From Xanthomonas sp. AM6 (GTDB lineage: Bacteria > Pseudomonadota > Gammaproteobacteria > Xanthomonadales > Xanthomonadaceae), in NCBI RefSeq assembly GCF_025665335.1, contig NZ_CP106869.1, forward strand, positions 3,870,501 through 3,934,500: a stretch of 64,000 nt of DNA, given 5' to 3'. The notes under the pieces are model-generated. The model was not told where the DNA came from. It worked only from the letters and a program-made list of their open reading frames with translations, and searched no databases. Of the stretch, positions 63,417 through 64,000 are shown in pieces. How positions within the stretch are numbered: the stretch's first letter is position 1; every line of letters starts with the position of its first letter. The position numbers and the translations under genes are program-made.

Positions 63417-64000
63417 GCGACGCCTCCTCACCCTGCGCCAGCAACGCGCTCACGATCTTGTCCATGGCGCTGCCGCGCGAGCCCTTGACCAGGAGGGTGG
63501 CCGGGATCGGGGATTCGGGATTCGGGATTGGGAGGGGCGCAACGCCAGCGGACGCCACACCGGTGCTCTCATGCATGTGTTCTGTTTCCTGCTCTTGATC
63601 CTGCTTTTCCCGGGTCCCGCGTCCCGCGTCCCGCGTCCCGGCCACCGCGTCCAGATCGCGGCGCAAGGCGGCGATCAGCGCCGCATGGCTGTCGAACACG
63701 CGGCCGTTCTCGCCGAACGCCTGCGCGGCGATGGCGCTGAGGGGGCCCAGCGCGTACAGCCGGGTCAGCCCGGCGTCGCGCGCGCGGCGGCCGCCGCTGG
63801 CGTGCAGCGCCTCGGCGCCGTCGCCGAGTTCGCGCATGTCGCCCAGCACCAGCCAGCGCTCGCCGCCGGCGGCGGCCAGCGCGTCGATCGCCGCGGCCAG
63901 CGAACCGGGGTTGGCGTTGTAGCTGTCGTCGATCAGCACCGCGCCGCCGCGCAGCGTGTGCGCGATCTGCCGGCCCGGCACCGGCTGCACCTGCGCCAGG
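63406..64000 (-). CDS. murF: MurF, UDP-MurNAc-tripeptide:D-Ala-D-Ala ligase (3' part)
   Basis: Only the C-terminal 197 residues lie in the window; the gene continues beyond 64000. MurF adds D-Ala-D-Ala to the UDP-MurNAc tripeptide. [15 protein letters not shown] is the MurF signature, followed by [11 protein letters not shown] and, near the C-terminus, [16 protein letters not shown]. Between [12 protein letters not shown] and TLLVKGSR lies an insertion of about 45 residues ([13 protein letters not shown]... to [10 protein letters not shown]), coded by a GGGATTC/GGGACGC-bounded element. These two segments are nearly adjacent in ordinary MurF proteins, so the element interrupts the C-terminal domain in frame. 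Confidence 0.95.
   Translation of the reverse strand, partial: LAQVQPVPGRQIAHTLRGGAVLIDDSYNANPGSLAAAIDALAAAGGERWLVLGDMRELGDGAEALHASGGRRARDAGLTRLYALGPLSAIAAQAFGENGRVFDSHAALIAALRRDLDAVAGTRDAGRGTREKQDQEQETEHMHESTGVASAGVAPLPIPNPESPIPATLLVKGSRGSAMDKIVSALLAQGEEASHAA
63499..63643. repeat. GGGATTC-bounded element 5 (insertion inside murF)
   Basis: Left end GCCGGGATCGGGGATTCGGG followed by ATTCGGGATTGGG (63499-63532); right end CCCGGGTCCCGCGTCCCGCG followed by TCCCGCGTCCCGG (63610-63642), a GGGACGC variant of the heptad. The interior includes TGCATGTGTTCTG and CCTGCTCTTGATCCTGC, similar to element 4. The frame through murF stays open across all 145 bases. Confidence 0.85.

Overview
The window looks like the chromosome of a plant-associated gammaproteobacterium of the family Xanthomonadaceae, probably Xanthomonas or a close relative. 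The evidence is the high GC content, two very large TonB-dependent receptors beside sugar or phosphate scavenging enzymes, an S-adenosylhomocysteine riboswitch in front of ahcY, the lpxC-ftsZ-ftsA-ftsQ-ddl-murC-murG-ftsW-mraY-murF order, and short interspersed repeats of types I associate with xanthomonad intergenic DNA. I see no rRNA, tRNA, CRISPR array, prophage or intact insertion sequence. Both window ends cut a gene: a membrane hydrolase at the left and murF at the right.

Region by region: 1-5200 holds small secreted proteins of unknown role, including a tandem duplicate pair, and a TPR/PAS membrane protein. 5197-9200 holds a metallophosphoesterase and a two-domain acyltransferase resembling ornithine-lipid synthase OlsF, divergent from metK. 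9600-14850 is a TonB receptor, PI-PLC and histidine acid phosphatase group that looks like organophosphate scavenging. 15440-19040 is a translationally coupled TetR-DUF4105-lipoprotein hydrolase operon with a palindromic operator. Then come ppc, riboswitch-controlled ahcY, a MAPEG protein and a small hypothetical.

25263-38600 is a carbohydrate-utilisation locus: TonB receptor, AgaR-type DeoR regulator, exported amidohydrolase, exported GH36-like enzyme, DMT-family transporter, AgaZ, AgaS, a BadF-type sugar kinase and a GH27 enzyme with an NPCBM module. Regulator-like operators occur in both intergenic control regions. The set points to uptake and breakdown of galactosamine or N-acetylgalactosamine containing alpha-galactosides, although a GalNAc-6-phosphate deacetylase and a tagatose-bisphosphate aldolase are not in the window.

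38848-47200 is mixed: DUF3228, an M14 peptidase, a secreted alpha-amylase, metF with a palindrome in its promoter, a Nudix-ThiE fusion, and an AT-richer SDR gene with a duplicated operator but no adjacent regulator. 48031 to the right end is core: secA, an M23 peptidase, dciA, lpxC and the division/wall (dcw) cluster on the minus strand. In the dcw cluster most genes overlap by 1 to 11 bases, but several junctions are occupied by 110-250 bp elements bounded by inverted arrays of a GGGATTC heptad. Some of these are read in frame as tails of FtsQ and MurG and as an internal insertion in MurF. These elements, the galactosaminide locus and the duplicated SDR operator are the most interesting parts of the window.
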